Notes: generated by a model not told the origin, from the letters alone. A stretch of 64,000 nt of DNA from Methylobacter sp. (GCA_030653175.1 JAURZV010000054.1:1-64000); one strand, 5' to 3'; counted from the first letter of the stretch, positions 45,845 to 55,777 are shown. Translations and numbers: made by a program.

Positions 45845-46345
45845 ATGGCAAAAAAACCGACTTCTTTTAAAGCGGCATTATCATTCCCAAACCGCACTAT
45901 CGCTCACTTTTACAGCCGGATTGAGCAGCAAAAGCAGGTTCTACAACGTATTCATGACGTGTTGCCGGCGACGATAGCCGAGCATGCACTGCACTGTGTT
46001 GTTAATGGCAAGAAACTGCTGGTTTATACCGATACGGCGGCCTGGGCATCGCAACTGCGCTTTTATAACAGCGCGATTCTCGCCGCTATCGCTCCGGTAA
46101 CCAGGGAGTCGGTCTCGATTATGCAGGTTAAAATTATGGTAGATACGTTGACTACAGGACGTAGGCGAGGAGCGGAAGCTTTGCAGGCAATGTCTCCCGG
46201 CAGAAAGCCGAATATTCCTTCGGCAGAAAAAATAGAGTTCATCCATAACCACAGTCTCACTGTCTCGGATGAACAATTGAAGCTGGCGCTGCTGAGATTA
46301 AGTGCAACGCTGGCAAAACTGTCGAAGCATCAAGCCCCTGCCTGA
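45845..46345 (+). CDS. DciA-like (DUF721) protein
   Basis: A 166-aa protein of the DUF721 family, whose characterised member DciA loads the replicative helicase. The conserved domain covers about residues 10-100 (VVNGKKLLVYTDTAAWASQL, LRFYNSAILAAI). After QVKIMVDTLTT a family C repeat adds GRRRGAEALQAMSP (about 104-117), so the C-terminal linker is altered. The family often lies next to lpxC in gammaproteobacteria, as here (convergent). Confidence 0.78.
   Translation: MAKKPTSFKAALSFPNRTIAHFYSRIEQQKQVLQRIHDVLPATIAEHALHCVVNGKKLLVYTDTAAWASQLRFYNSAILAAIAPVTRESVSIMQVKIMVDTLTTGRRRGAEALQAMSPGRKPNIPSAEKIEFIHNHSLTVSDEQLKLALLRLSATLAKLSKHQAPA
46150..46187 (-). repeat. Family C repeat inside the dciA-like gene, antisense orientation
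   Basis: GACTACAGGACGTAGGCG and AGGAGCGGAAGCTTTGCAGG, the reverse of the copies in phoR and murF and lacking the middle part. The frame stays open. Confidence 0.7.
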
Positions 46346-46368
46346 TAGATCAATCGGGGGCTTGATGC
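46327..46368. terminator. Hairpin between convergent dciA-like gene and lpxC
   Basis: GCATCAAGCCCC and GGGGCTTGATGC, 12-bp perfect stem spanning the dciA-like stop. No T-run; probably stops or stabilises both transcripts. Confidence 0.6.
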
Positions 46369-46379
46369 TCGCAGCAGTC

Positions 46380-47303
46380 TTATGCCGCAGGCCTCGGTGT
46401 CTCGGCAGAACGCATAAAAGAAATAGGGGCGTTTTCTTCATCGTCAAAAGTAACCATTTCCCAAGCCTCTTTATCATTTAATAAAGCGCGCAGTAATTTA
46501 TTGTTCAAGCCGTGCCCCGATTTATAACCGGTAAATTCGCCAATCAAGCTATGTCCCAGAAGATATAAGTCGCCTATGGCATCAAGAATTTTATGTTTAA
46601 CAAATTCATCCGCATAACGCAGCCCGTCTTCATTGATAACTCTATCATCATCGACCACAATGGCATTATCAAGGCTTCCGCCCAAAGCCAGGTTATTTTG
46701 TCGCAGCATCTCAATGTCTTTCATAAAGCCGAAAGTTCTGGCTCGACTCACTTCCTTGACAAAAGTAGTTGATGAAAAATCCATGGTGGCGGTTTTCACA
46801 TGCTCTTCAAAAGCCGGATGTTCAAAATCAATCGTAAAAGTAACCTTGAATCCTTCAAATGGCTCAAATGTAGCCCATTTATCGCCATCTTCAACCCTTA
46901 TGCTACGCCTTATGCGGATATACTGTTTTGGGCTGTCCTGTTCTTCAACCCCGGCAGACTGAAGCAAAAATACAAAAGGCCCGGCACTGCCATCCATAAT
47001 CGGAACTTCTGCGGCACTGACATCTATAATGGCATTGTCTATGCCTAATCCGGCAAAAGCCGAAAGCAAATGTTCTATGGTTGATATTTTCACATCGCCC
47101 GCAACCAGGGTTGTCGAGAGTATGGTTTCGCCAACATTTTCCGGTGTTGCTTCAATGGTCACCGGAGTATCCAAATCGACTCTGCGAAATCTGATCCCGG
47201 TATTCGCTTCAGCCGGACGTAAAGTTAAATAGACTTTATCGCCCGTATGTAGCCCTACACCTGTTGCCCTGATTGTGTTTTTTAAGGTTCGCTGTTTAAT
47301 CAT
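46380..47303 (-). CDS. lpxC: UDP-3-O-acyl-N-acetylglucosamine deacetylase
   Basis: A 307-aa zinc amidase that commits UDP-GlcNAc to lipid A synthesis. The zinc ligands lie in [17 protein letters not shown] (His near 79) and [17 protein letters not shown] (His and Asp near 238-242); the catalytic His is in [14 protein letters not shown]. The N-terminus [19 protein letters not shown] sets the start at 47303. Length equals E. coli LpxC (305 aa). It ends the dcw cluster, as in E. coli. Confidence 0.96.
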   Translation of the reverse strand: MIKQRTLKNTIRATGVGLHTGDKVYLTLRPAEANTGIRFRRVDLDTPVTIEATPENVGETILSTTLVAGDVKISTIEHLLSAFAGLGIDNAIIDVSAAEVPIMDGSAGPFVFLLQSAGVEEQDSPKQYIRIRRSIRVEDGDKWATFEPFEGFKVTFTIDFEHPAFEEHVKTATMDFSSTTFVKEVSRARTFGFMKDIEMLRQNNLALGGSLDNAIVVDDDRVINEDGLRYADEFVKHKILDAIGDLYLLGHSLIGEFTGYKSGHGLNNKLLRALLNDKEAWEMVTFDDEENAPISFMRSAETPRPAA

Positions 47304-47430
47304 AAAATAAATAACCCTAAGTAAAGAGGGCAAAAAAGCGTGAATTCTATCACAATCAAACCCCAAAATGGAGACTGAATCCATTGTTCAGCAATTCTCA
47401 GTCCGATTCCAAGGATTATTAAACCACTGA

Positions 47431-47531
47431 AACTTTGCGCTCCGTTGCGTATAACTTTGCGCTCCTCTGCGGTTAATAATGCTTTTTTTAACCGCAAAGT
47501 TACACAGAGTTTATCGCAGAGTTTCGCAAAG
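47431..47531. repeat. Intergenic repeat with CGCAAAG/CTTTGCG arms
   Basis: AACTTTGCGCTCC occurs twice and pairs with GCAAAGTTACACAGAG; CTCTGCGGTTA faces TAACCGCAAAG across a T-rich loop. It fills most of the ftsZ-lpxC gap. The central T-run could end transcription. Confidence 0.55.
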
Positions 47532-47588
47532 GGATCTTATTTCCGGATTGAATTGCTTGATATTTTTCCATAATGAAAATTGCACCCG

Positions 47589-48764
47589 CTAGTCAGCTTG
47601 ACGCCTTAAAAAAGCAGGAATATCCAGATAATCTAAATCCATGTCTTTTTTAGGTTGAGCTCCAAAACGGGTTTCTCTGCCTTCGGTTTTGTTTTGACGC
47701 ATGACCGTGGGCTTATCCAGGCCTTCGTAACTGACTTCACCGGCCACATTCTGATTAATGTATCCAGCTGTCGCTTTCGGCGCAAGCTTAACCACGCGAG
47801 ACGGCAATCCCATTCCTGTAGCAACAACAGTCACTTTAATCTCATCGCCTAACTCGGGATTGATAGACATGCCGATTTTTATAACAGCATCCTCCGAAGC
47901 AAACTCGTGAACAATATTACCCACCTCATCGAACTCTGCAATGCCCATATCAGCGGCAGAAATATTAACCAAAATGCCGCGCGCACCTTGTAAATTAATG
48001 TCCTCCAGCAATGGACAGGCGATGGCTTTCTCAGCCGCTTCGCGAGCCCGATACTCTCCTTTTGCCGAGCCTGTACCCATAATTGCGGCGCCCATACCGG
48101 ACATTACCGTTCTGACATCCGCAAAATCGACGTTAATCATACCGGGATGAACGATAAGCTCGGTAATTCCCTGCACAGCATCCAATAACACATCGTTAGC
48201 CGCTTTAAAGGCATTCACCAACGATACATCGTTGCCCAGTACCGGCAATAATTTTTGATTCGGGATGATGATCAATGAATCAACAAACCTTTCAAGCTCG
48301 GCTATACCCAGTTCCGCAGTTGCCAATTTCTTTTTGCCTTCAAATGAAAACGGCTTGGTCACCACAGCAACCGTCAAAATACCCATGCCTCTGGCAATTT
48401 CGGCAATAACGGGAATCGCACCGGTACCGGTGCCGCCGCCCATACCTGCCGTCAGGAAAACCATATCGGCGCCCTGTAAAACTTCCCTGATGCGCTCTTT
48501 GTTTTCGTCGGCAGCCATTCTTCCAACTTCCGGATTGGTGCCTGCGCCCAGACCCTTGGTTAATTCAACGCCTAACTGGATAATCGTATCAATATTTAAC
48601 TTTCTTAATGCCTGCGCATCGGTATTTGCACAGATAAACTCAACCCCCTCCACAAGACTGCCAACCATGTGGTTAACCGCATTGCCGCCGCCGCCGCCGA
48701 CACCAATAACTTTGATGACCGCATGTTCATTGCTCATATCCATTAATTCATATTTCATTGCCAT
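47589..48764 (-). CDS. ftsZ: Cell division GTPase FtsZ
   Basis: A 391-aa tubulin homologue that forms the Z ring. GTP-binding motifs are GVGGGGGNAVNHMVGS (22-37) and the tubulin signature GMGGGTGTGAIPVIAEIA (about 105-122). The T7-loop region NVDFADVRTVM is intact, and the C-terminal peptide LDYLDIPAFLRRQAD binds FtsA and ZipA. Length is normal. It follows ftsA by 31 bp. Confidence 0.97.
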   Translation of the reverse strand: MAMKYELMDMSNEHAVIKVIGVGGGGGNAVNHMVGSLVEGVEFICANTDAQALRKLNIDTIIQLGVELTKGLGAGTNPEVGRMAADENKERIREVLQGADMVFLTAGMGGGTGTGAIPVIAEIARGMGILTVAVVTKPFSFEGKKKLATAELGIAELERFVDSLIIIPNQKLLPVLGNDVSLVNAFKAANDVLLDAVQGITELIVHPGMINVDFADVRTVMSGMGAAIMGTGSAKGEYRAREAAEKAIACPLLEDINLQGARGILVNISAADMGIAEFDEVGNIVHEFASEDAVIKIGMSINPELGDEIKVTVVATGMGLPSRVVKLAPKATAGYINQNVAGEVSYEGLDKPTVMRQNKTEGRETRFGAQPKKDMDLDYLDIPAFLRRQAD

Positions 48765-48795
48765 TGCCGCTACCCCTTAATTATTTACAAAACTA

Positions 48796-50022
48796 TTAAA
48801 AATTACCCTGAAACCAATTCTTCATTCTTGAGAACACACTTGGGCCGTCAGAATCAATGCTCCTGCCAACGCCCTGGTGTTCTTTTCCATACATTAATAA
48901 CCCGACCCCTGTAGAGTGAATCGGATTTTTTACCACCTCGGTTAACCCTGTCACATTTTGAGGTCCGCCCATACGCACCGGCATATGGAAAATCTCTTCC
49001 GCCAAATCGATCAATCCCATTACTTTTGAACTGCCGCCCGTTAACACTATCCCGGCGGCAATTAACTCTTCATACCCGCTTCGTCTTAATTCCGACTGAA
49101 CCAACAGCATTAATTCTTCATAGCGAGGTTCGATAATCTCCGCAAGATTTTGCGTTGAAATCTTGCGCGGCGCTCTATCTCCGATACTGGGCACCTCGAT
49201 AATTTCATCCACATTCGCCAGCTGCGTTAAGGCACAGGCATATTTTCGCTTAATATCCTCGGCATTGAGCGTCGGCGTACGTAGCGCGACAGCAATGTCA
49301 TTGGTTACCTGATCGCCCGCTATGGGAATCACTGCGGTATGTTTTATGGCGCCTTCTACAAAAATCGCAATATCCGTGGTGCCGCCGCCAATATCAATCA
49401 GGCAAACGCCCAATTCTTTCTCATCATCCGTGAGCACTGAATTACAAGATGCCAATTGTTCCAGCACAATATCATCAACTTCCAGGCCGCAGCGTCGAAT
49501 GCATTTGACGATATTTTGCGAGGCGCTGACACTGCCGGTAACCATATGAACCTTGGCCTCCAGACGAATGCCCGACATTCCGATAGGCTCCTTGATGCCT
49601 TCCTGAAGATCGATCACAAATTCCTGTGGCAGAATATGTAAAATTTTCTGATCCGCAGGAATTGCTACAGCGCGAGCGGAATCTATTACCCTGTCTATAT
49701 CGTACTGGGTCACTTCCTTATCCTTAATGGCCACGATGCCGTGAGAATTGAGGCTTCTGATATGACTGCCCGCAATACCCGCATAAACCGACCTGATCTG
49801 GCATCCCGCCATTAATTCAGCTTCTTCAATAGCGCGCTGTATGGATTGCACGGTCGACTCCAGATTTACCACAACTCCTTTTTTCAAACCGCGCGATGGT
49901 GTTGATCCAATACCTATGATTTCTATATTGCCATCACTGGTAATTTCACCAACAATAGCGGCAACCTTTGACGTACCGATGTCCAGTCCGACTATTAAAT
50001 TACGCTCTGCTTTTTTCGCCAT
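48796..50022 (-). CDS. ftsA: Cell division protein FtsA
   Basis: A 408-aa actin-like protein that tethers FtsZ to the membrane. The phosphate-1 motif is IVGLDIGTSKVAAIVGE (10-26), phosphate-2 is CLIDIGGGTTDIAIF (about 205-219) and the adenosine motif GIVLTGGSSKV (about 333-343). The end SVFSRMKNWFQGNF is the amphipathic membrane helix. Length is close to E. coli FtsA (420 aa). Confidence 0.96.
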   Translation of the reverse strand: MAKKAERNLIVGLDIGTSKVAAIVGEITSDGNIEIIGIGSTPSRGLKKGVVVNLESTVQSIQRAIEEAELMAGCQIRSVYAGIAGSHIRSLNSHGIVAIKDKEVTQYDIDRVIDSARAVAIPADQKILHILPQEFVIDLQEGIKEPIGMSGIRLEAKVHMVTGSVSASQNIVKCIRRCGLEVDDIVLEQLASCNSVLTDDEKELGVCLIDIGGGTTDIAIFVEGAIKHTAVIPIAGDQVTNDIAVALRTPTLNAEDIKRKYACALTQLANVDEIIEVPSIGDRAPRKISTQNLAEIIEPRYEELMLLVQSELRRSGYEELIAAGIVLTGGSSKVMGLIDLAEEIFHMPVRMGGPQNVTGLTEVVKNPIHSTGVGLLMYGKEHQGVGRSIDSDGPSVFSRMKNWFQGNF

Positions 50023-50051
50023 TTTGTTTGCTCTGTGTCACTTTTATAAGA

Positions 50052-50888
50052 TTAGCCATCTATTTCATGTTGCGGATTGGCAATTTTCTTCCGACTGCCA
50101 AGGATGGCGGCCACGACTGCTCCCGGCAGTCTTGCGGCATTTCCCCCATCCCTGGGGGTCAGAAGTGTCGCATCGGTAGGGAACCGATGCGACCAGTCAA
50201 TTTCTTCAGTGCCGGGTTTCCATGAAACCGCATATCCGTTGGGATATCTCAAATCGACTATTGCTATTTTCTCAACCTGTTCTTGTCCTAATACTTCCAG
50301 CGTTTTCAAAAACCGTTGTAATTTCTTTAACTGTTCATTTCGTCCCAACAGTATTTCCAAGCCCGTTGTTAATTTAATCTTCCATGCCCACCGATCATTA
50401 ATAGTAAACTCCGCCATTTTCATGGACTGATCGGCTAATGCCGTGTTAACGCCTTTCATTATTTCCAGCGTCTTCAACTGTTGCTGCTCAGGGCCTTGCA
50501 ATATGGGCAAGGTGTTAAACTGGTCTATATTCTTCGGTGTAATTATCTCCCCCCGTGCGCTGACCAGACTTTGTTGTCCCCACCGCACATAGGGCTTTTT
50601 TTCGCGTATCTTTATGTCAATCGCATCGGGCCAGACTCGTTTAACCGTAACGGTATCGACCCAAGTCAATTTCGAAACAGCCTGATGAATGGCCTGCATA
50701 TCGGCATCGAAAAAACTGATCATCACCAAAGGCTGCAAAGCCGTCTTTATCTCGTCCTTACCGAGGTATTGAAAAACCCCTTCGGTTCTTACATATTTAA
50801 TCGGGATACGCTTAACGCCGTAACCCGCCATCCAGACCAGACCTGTCAACAACAATACGGTCATCATGGCTTTTACAACGGCCATCAC
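50052..50888 (-). CDS. ftsQ: Cell division protein FtsQ with repeat-derived tail
   Basis: A 278-aa bitopic division protein. One transmembrane segment (about 8-25) precedes a POTRA domain (IKYVRTEGVFQYLGKDEI, about 31-48) and the FtsQ/DivIB beta domain ending IVDLRYPNGYAVSWKPG. After residue 232 comes a tail of about 45 residues, of which some 34 (TDATLLTPRDGGNAARLP, then GAVVAAILGS) are encoded by a family A repeat. The tail may be free, since the conserved domain ends before it. Reading continues in frame to the stop 30 bp before ftsA. Confidence 0.9.
   Translation of the reverse strand: MMAVVKAMMTVLLLTGLVWMAGYGVKRIPIKYVRTEGVFQYLGKDEIKTALQPLVMISFFDADMQAIHQAVSKLTWVDTVTVKRVWPDAIDIKIREKKPYVRWGQQSLVSARGEIITPKNIDQFNTLPILQGPEQQQLKTLEIMKGVNTALADQSMKMAEFTINDRWAWKIKLTTGLEILLGRNEQLKKLQRFLKTLEVLGQEQVEKIAIVDLRYPNGYAVSWKPGTEEIDWSHRFPTDATLLTPRDGGNAARLPGAVVAAILGSRKKIANPQHEIDG
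50093..50194 (-). repeat. Long family A repeat in ftsQ, in frame
   Basis: 102 bp. On the sense strand GTCGCATCGGT, TCCCT, ACCGATGCGAC is a perfect hairpin; then CCCCCAGGGATGGGGG and GACTGCCGGGAGCAGTC. After GGNA it is read in a different frame from the murF copy because of one extra base, and both frames are open. Confidence 0.85.
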
Positions 50889-50950
50889 AAATCTGCCTGG
50901 AACTGATTTGCATTTGCCCGTGCATGGCAGGGATAGTTATGCATGACTCA

Positions 50951-51883
50951 TTACCTGCAACTGGTTTCCAAAACACGCCAAACCAACTCTTCAAAATCCA
51001 TACCCGCCTGTCTGGCCGCCATCGGCACCAAGCTGTGGTCAGTCATGCCGGGGACGGTATTAACCTCAATCAACTGGTACTGCCCCAAGTCATCGATAAA
51101 TACATCCACTCTTCCCCAACCTTTAACGCCAACTATCTTGCAGGCCGTTACAGCCAAGTCCCTTATAAACTGTTCCTGGTCCTGACTCAGGCCGCAAGGA
51201 CAATGATATTGCGTCGTCGTTGCCTGATATTTTGCTTCGTAATCATAAAATGTATTGGGCGTTTCCAGGCGAATAACCGGCAACGCCTCCCCCCCCAGTA
51301 CCGCAACGGTATACTCCTTACCGCTAACCCAAGCCTCCGCATAGACATCGCAGCGATATTTCGCCGCAACGCTCAGGGCCGTCAACAACTCATCCCGGTT
51401 GGTTGCCTTGCTCATGCCGATGCTGGAACCTTCCTGTGCCGGTTTGACGATAACCGGGAAACCCAGTTTTTCAATGCAGCCGTCAAGATCAGATTCGTCT
51501 TGCAACAAACACCATTTGGGCGTAACCAGACCGTAACCCTGCCAACACAGCTTGGTTCGGAGTTTATCCATGGTCAATGCCGATGCCATGACACCGCTGC
51601 CGGTATAGGGGATCCCCAGCACTTCCAGAACTCCTTGCAGCACCCCATCTTCACCGCCGCGGCCGTGGATAATGTTAAATACCCGGTCGATCTTTTGCCC
51701 TGCCAACGCTTCAATCGGGCTGCCCGTTACATCAATGGCAACCGCATCGACGCCTTTACGTTTTAAAGCTTCGTAAACGGCCGCCCCGCTTCTTAACGAG
51801 ACTTCTCTTTCCGCCGCCGAACCGCCCATCATTACCGCGACACGGCCGAATTGTTCCGGTTTGTTTAACGCCAATGCTTTCAT
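50951..51883 (-). CDS. ddl: D-alanine--D-alanine ligase
   Basis: A 310-aa ATP-grasp enzyme that joins two D-Ala for the pentapeptide. Motifs are VAVMMGGSAAEREVSLRSG (15-33), HGRGGEDGVLQGVLEVLGIP (about 74-93), VKPAQEGSSIGMSK and IEVNTVPGMTDHSLVP. Length equals E. coli DdlB (306 aa). Its ATG overlaps the murB stop (ATGA). A 62-bp gap before ftsQ carries a small palindrome with GCATGGCAGGG...TGCATGACTC. Confidence 0.96.
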   Translation of the reverse strand: MKALALNKPEQFGRVAVMMGGSAAEREVSLRSGAAVYEALKRKGVDAVAIDVTGSPIEALAGQKIDRVFNIIHGRGGEDGVLQGVLEVLGIPYTGSGVMASALTMDKLRTKLCWQGYGLVTPKWCLLQDESDLDGCIEKLGFPVIVKPAQEGSSIGMSKATNRDELLTALSVAAKYRCDVYAEAWVSGKEYTVAVLGGEALPVIRLETPNTFYDYEAKYQATTTQYHCPCGLSQDQEQFIRDLAVTACKIVGVKGWGRVDVFIDDLGQYQLIEVNTVPGMTDHSLVPMAARQAGMDFEELVWRVLETSCR

Positions 51884-52878
51884 ATTGATTCACCTACCAT
51901 ACAAACCTCCGTCTGCAAGACTACCCCCTGCTGCTGTTCCACTTTATCCTGTACATAATGAATGAGGGCTTCGATGTCCGCTGCCGTTGCATTACCGGTA
52001 TTGACAATAAAATTCGCATGTTTTTCAGACACGCAAGCACCGCCAATCGCGTAGCCTTTTAAACCGGTTTGTTCTATCAGCCGTGCCGCATAATCGCCTT
52101 GGGGATTTTTAAATACCGACCCGCAACTGGGTTGATTGGTCGGTTGTGTTGCCCCTCGTTTTTCCAATAAACCTTTGATCTTCTGCTGGCTCGCTACCGT
52201 ATCGCCTTGCTGTAAAGTCAACAGGCAAGCCAGAAACCATTCGTTTTCAAAGCCCTTTACAGATCGATAACTCACCTTAAAATCCTGTGGCATTCTATGA
52301 GTTACGTTACCCGCCGCATCCAGCATTTCTACACTTTTAACAATAGCCCAGGTTTCTCCGCCAAAGGCTCCGGCATTCATTTTTAAGGCTCCGCCCATGG
52401 TTCCGGGTATGCCCGCCAAAAACTCTGCACCCGTTAAGCCCCGTTCTCCACAAAAGCGCGCCACATGTGCGCACGGAACGCCTGCTTCAACATAAACCGA
52501 GCCGTCACCGGTCAAGCTCATTTCTTTTAATCGTCCCTTGGTATTAATCACCGTGCCGCGTATACCGCCATCCCTGACTAATAAATTACTGCCTAGGCCC
52601 ATCCAAAATACCGGCTCGGCATCGGGCAGAGTCTTTATATATTCGATCAGATCCAACCGGTCTTTCGGGATATACAGTTGATCGGCCGGGCCGCCAACTC
52701 GCCAACTGGTGTACTTCGCCAGTTTTTCATGCTTCAGCAAACGGCCTTTCGGTAATTGCTCCTGCATTACCCTACCTTCTACATCCATGCAGTCGTCGGC
52801 AACCGCTCCATGCGTTGCTCTACCTCCTGCATCCATGCAGTCGTCCTGTGTCGATGCAGTCGTCATTTCAATTGTCAT
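51880..52878 (-). CDS. murB: UDP-N-acetylenolpyruvoylglucosamine reductase MurB with repeat-derived N-terminus
   Basis: A FAD enzyme making UDP-MurNAc. Visible are the FAD site YTSWRVGGPADQLYIPKD, GLGSNLLVRDGG, IPGTMGGALKMNAGAFGGE and the catalytic Ser in QPSCGSVFKNP. The frame gives 332 aa, but the first 37 residues are mostly family B repeat (DDCMDAGGRATHGAVA plus a degenerate second copy). A start at Met38 (52767, MQEQLPKGRLL) would give 295 aa, the usual type I size. Whether the repeat is translated is therefore uncertain. It overlaps ddl by 4 bp. Confidence 0.93.
   Translation of the reverse strand: MTIEMTTASTQDDCMDAGGRATHGAVADDCMDVEGRVMQEQLPKGRLLKHEKLAKYTSWRVGGPADQLYIPKDRLDLIEYIKTLPDAEPVFWMGLGSNLLVRDGGIRGTVINTKGRLKEMSLTGDGSVYVEAGVPCAHVARFCGERGLTGAEFLAGIPGTMGGALKMNAGAFGGETWAIVKSVEMLDAAGNVTHRMPQDFKVSYRSVKGFENEWFLACLLTLQQGDTVASQQKIKGLLEKRGATQPTNQPSCGSVFKNPQGDYAARLIEQTGLKGYAIGGACVSEKHANFIVNTGNATAADIEALIHYVQDKVEQQQGVVLQTEVCMVGESI
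52761..52864 (-). repeat. Family B repeat cluster at the murB start
   Basis: A full 48-bp copy (52798-52845) differs at one base from the copy in murE (61867-61914). A degenerate copy lies at 52761-52797 and a partial one at 52848-52864. The unit contains the palindrome TGCATGGATGCA and an internal AGGAGGT that could act as a ribosome site. Confidence 0.88.
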
Positions 52879-53178
52879 TTCTTATAGAAGCCTTGCTCTG
52901 CAACGTCTCTATAAGGCATAGTCGACATTTCATTAAATATCATTTCAAAACAATAAGTTGTCAGCACTTGCATAATTTATTAAGTAATCGATTTAATTGG
53001 TAAATATCCAATAATGAACGGCAATAGACCGCCTATTTTAATGATTCAACAATAATAATGTACGGCATTAATTAGTGAAAACACATACGCTAAACCACCT
53101 AGGCTATGCTGACTTCTCAATAATAATCATTAAAAAACAAAATATTACGAATCAAAGAGTCAATCACTAGATTAATAT
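52879..53178. other. AT-rich gap between murC and murB
   Basis: 300 bp without genes, strongly AT-rich, the only sizeable break in the ftsI-ftsZ series. It may hold a promoter for murB-ddl-ftsQAZ; I could not fix one. Confidence 0.45.
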
Positions 53179-54621
53179 TTAACATTCCATAGCGAGAGTC
53201 TCTGCCAACAACTGCGGTAACTGCGCGGCAATCTGCCCGACATTGCCTGCGCCCATGGTCAATATCACATCCTCGGCTTTTACGATGCCCGCCAATATTT
53301 GCGGCAATTCCTCCCAGTTTTCGACAAATACCGGATCAACTTGTCCGCGTACACGGATTGCCCTGCTTAATGCTCTGCCGTCCGCGCCTGGAATCGCCGT
53401 TTCACCTGCGGAATAAACGTCCATCAGGATCAACACATCAACGGTAGACAGCACCTGCACGAAATCTTCGAATAAGTCCCGAGTTCGCGTATATCTATGC
53501 GGCTGGAAAACAACTATCGAACGCCGATCCGGCCAGGCCTGACGCAAGGCTTCAAGCGTCGCGGCAATCTCGCGCGGATGATGTCCATAGTCATCAACCA
53601 GTGTCAGTTTGCCCTCACCCATCGGCAAATCACCGTTAAGTTGAAAGCGTCTGCCTATGCCTTTAAACGCCCCCAAACTCTTGATAATGGCATCATCATC
53701 CACCGCCAGTTTGGTTGCGACGCTAATCGCCGCCAGCGCATTGAGCATGTTATGCCAGCCGGGCATATTCAAAGTGACCTGTAACGGCGGATAGCCGCCT
53801 CTTCGTATCACTTCAAAAGAGGTATGCATACCCTCTTGTTTAATATTGACCGCACGTACATCGGCATCTTCATGAACACCGTAAGTCGTTACCGGCTTGG
53901 ATATTTCCGGCAGGATCGCCCTGACGCCTTCATCATCCAGACACATCACCGCCAGCCCGTAAAAAGGAAGATGATGTAAAAACTCTTTAAACGTGTCTTT
54001 TAACCGCTGATAACTGCCTTCATAGGTCGCCATATGATCCTGGTCGATATTGGTGACTATGGCCATCATCGGCTGCAAATATAGAAATGAAGCGTCGCTT
54101 TCATCGGCTTCGGCGACCAAATAATGCCCTAACCCTAATTTGGCATTGCTGCCTGCGCTGTTTAAGCGTCCGCCGATCACAAAGGTAGGATCAAGCCCGC
54201 CCTCGGCCAGAATACTTGCAGTCAAACTGGTGGTTGTGGTTTTGCCATGGGTTCCGGCAACGGCAATGCCGAACCTGAAACGCATCAACTCAGCCAGCAT
54301 TTCCGCGCGCGGAATGACCGGTATTCTTTGAATATAAGCTTCGTCAATTTCTTCATTGCTGCGGTCGATCGCGCTGGAAGCCACCACTACATCGACCTCT
54401 GCTACATTTTCCCGTTTATGCCCGATGTTGATGGTCACGCCCAAGCCGGCCAGTCTTTCTGTGACCGCGCTTTCCTTGATGTCCGAACCTGAGATGTGAT
54501 AACCCAGATTAGACAACACCTCGGCAATGCCGCTCATACCGGTTCCGCCTATGCCGACAAAATGTATCCGGTCGATGCTGCCTAATACTTGAGTGGGCAT
54601 CTGACTGTTTGGAAAAGTCAT
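53179..54621 (-). CDS. murC: UDP-N-acetylmuramate--L-alanine ligase
   Basis: A 480-aa Mur ligase adding L-Ala. N-terminal [19 protein letters not shown] binds the uridine substrate, [17 protein letters not shown] is the P-loop, and [17 protein letters not shown] and [12 protein letters not shown] are typical of MurC. A start at 54621 (MTFPNSQM) follows AAGGATG; the longer frame to 54753 reads through hairpins and is unlikely. Length is near E. coli MurC (491 aa). Confidence 0.96.
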   Translation of the reverse strand: MTFPNSQMPTQVLGSIDRIHFVGIGGTGMSGIAEVLSNLGYHISGSDIKESAVTERLAGLGVTINIGHKRENVAEVDVVVASSAIDRSNEEIDEAYIQRIPVIPRAEMLAELMRFRFGIAVAGTHGKTTTTSLTASILAEGGLDPTFVIGGRLNSAGSNAKLGLGHYLVAEADESDASFLYLQPMMAIVTNIDQDHMATYEGSYQRLKDTFKEFLHHLPFYGLAVMCLDDEGVRAILPEISKPVTTYGVHEDADVRAVNIKQEGMHTSFEVIRRGGYPPLQVTLNMPGWHNMLNALAAISVATKLAVDDDAIIKSLGAFKGIGRRFQLNGDLPMGEGKLTLVDDYGHHPREIAATLEALRQAWPDRRSIVVFQPHRYTRTRDLFEDFVQVLSTVDVLILMDVYSAGETAIPGADGRALSRAIRVRGQVDPVFVENWEELPQILAGIVKAEDVILTMGAGNVGQIAAQLPQLLAETLAMEC

Positions 54622-54691
54622 GGCGTACATCCTTGTATGCCACCCTGGGGGCGCACTGCCGTGCGTGCAAATCGTCTTTCCTGTCGATTTG
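54622..54691 (-). repeat. Cluster of three hairpins in the murG-murC gap
   Basis: GGCATACAAGGATGTACGCC, GCACGCACGGCAGTGCGC and AAATCGACAGG...CGATTT follow one another. The first contains the AAGGA ribosome site of murC. Confidence 0.6.
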
Positions 54692-55777
54692 TCATAGTCC
54701 CGCCTCGGCCATGCAAACACCGGCAACAACTTCCGTCGCATCCAACCGTGCATATTTTTTTGCTGTTTTACTCATTACATCCAATTGCTTAAGTATCTTT
54801 GTTATATGTTCTACCAGCGTTGCTGCATTCAAATCTTTTTGCATCAATATCAGCCCCGCACCGGCATCGGTTAAATATCGGGCATTAGCTGTTTGATGAT
54901 CGTCAATTGCGTTAGGCAACGGTATAAATATGGCCGGAATCCCTGCTGCGGCGACTTCACTGACGGTCATTGCGCCGGACCTGCAAATCACCAGATCCGC
55001 CCATTGATAGGCCGACACCATATCGCCAATAAAGGCATTCACTTCCGCCTTCACGCCTAATTCTTTATACCGGCTCTCGACTTGCTCCTGCATAGCCGTG
55101 CCGGTTTGATGCCTTACTTCTACACTGTTTAATTCGGCCAGAGCGTTAGGCACTACTTCATTCAATATCTGGGCTCCCTGGCTGCCGCCTACAACTAATA
55201 TTTTAATTCCCCTTTGCCCCTCTTTTTCAAAGTGGGGATTAACCTCCCCCTTTGAAAAAGGGGGATCGAGGGGGATTTCAAACTGTTTTCTTAACGGGTT
55301 TCCGGTAAATTTGGCATTAAGCTTTTTATTAAAACTATCTGGAAATGCTTCCAACACCTGATTAGCCATACGTGCCAACAACCGGTTAGTGGTACCGGGC
55401 ACCCGATTTTGCTCATGAATGATCAGGGGTATACCCAATAGTTTTGCCATGAGCCCGCCAGGCCCCGCTACAAATCCGCCCATACCCAACACCACATCGG
55501 GTTTGCGCTTTTGCAATATTTTCAATGCCTGGATGCAGGCCTTTATCAATAACAATACGGCTGTTATTTTCGACAGCCATCCTTTGCCACGTACACCGGC
55601 AACCGACAACCAGTCGATCTCTATACCCTGCTCAGGAATCACCCGGCCTTCCAGACCCTTCTGCGTACCCAGCCAACTGACCTGCCAGCCTTTTTCGATC
55701 AACGTTTGAGCCACTGCCAGCGCAGGAAACACATGCCCACCGGTTCCTCCAGCCATAATAACGATGCTTTTAGCCAT
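54692..55777 (-). CDS. murG: Lipid II synthase MurG with in-frame palindromic insert
   Basis: A 361-aa GlcNAc transferase making lipid II at the inner membrane face. N-terminal [51 protein letters not shown], and in the C-terminal domain [16 protein letters not shown] and [20 protein letters not shown] are intact. Residues about 167-191 ([20 protein letters not shown]) come from a palindromic repeat at the join of the two Rossmann domains. It overlaps ftsW by 8 bp. Confidence 0.95.
   Translation of the reverse strand: MAKSIVIMAGGTGGHVFPALAVAQTLIEKGWQVSWLGTQKGLEGRVIPEQGIEIDWLSVAGVRGKGWLSKITAVLLLIKACIQALKILQKRKPDVVLGMGGFVAGPGGLMAKLLGIPLIIHEQNRVPGTTNRLLARMANQVLEAFPDSFNKKLNAKFTGNPLRKQFEIPLDPPFSKGEVNPHFEKEGQRGIKILVVGGSQGAQILNEVVPNALAELNSVEVRHQTGTAMQEQVESRYKELGVKAEVNAFIGDMVSAYQWADLVICRSGAMTVSEVAAAGIPAIFIPLPNAIDDHQTANARYLTDAGAGLILMQKDLNAATLVEHITKILKQLDVMSKTAKKYARLDATEVVAGVCMAEAGL
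55207..55278 (-). repeat. Palindromic repeat inside murG, in frame (family E)
   Basis: On the sense strand CCCCCTTTTTCAAAGGGGG is followed by CCCCACTTTGAAAAAGAGGGG. Peptide [20 protein letters not shown]. No stop in this frame. Confidence 0.85.
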
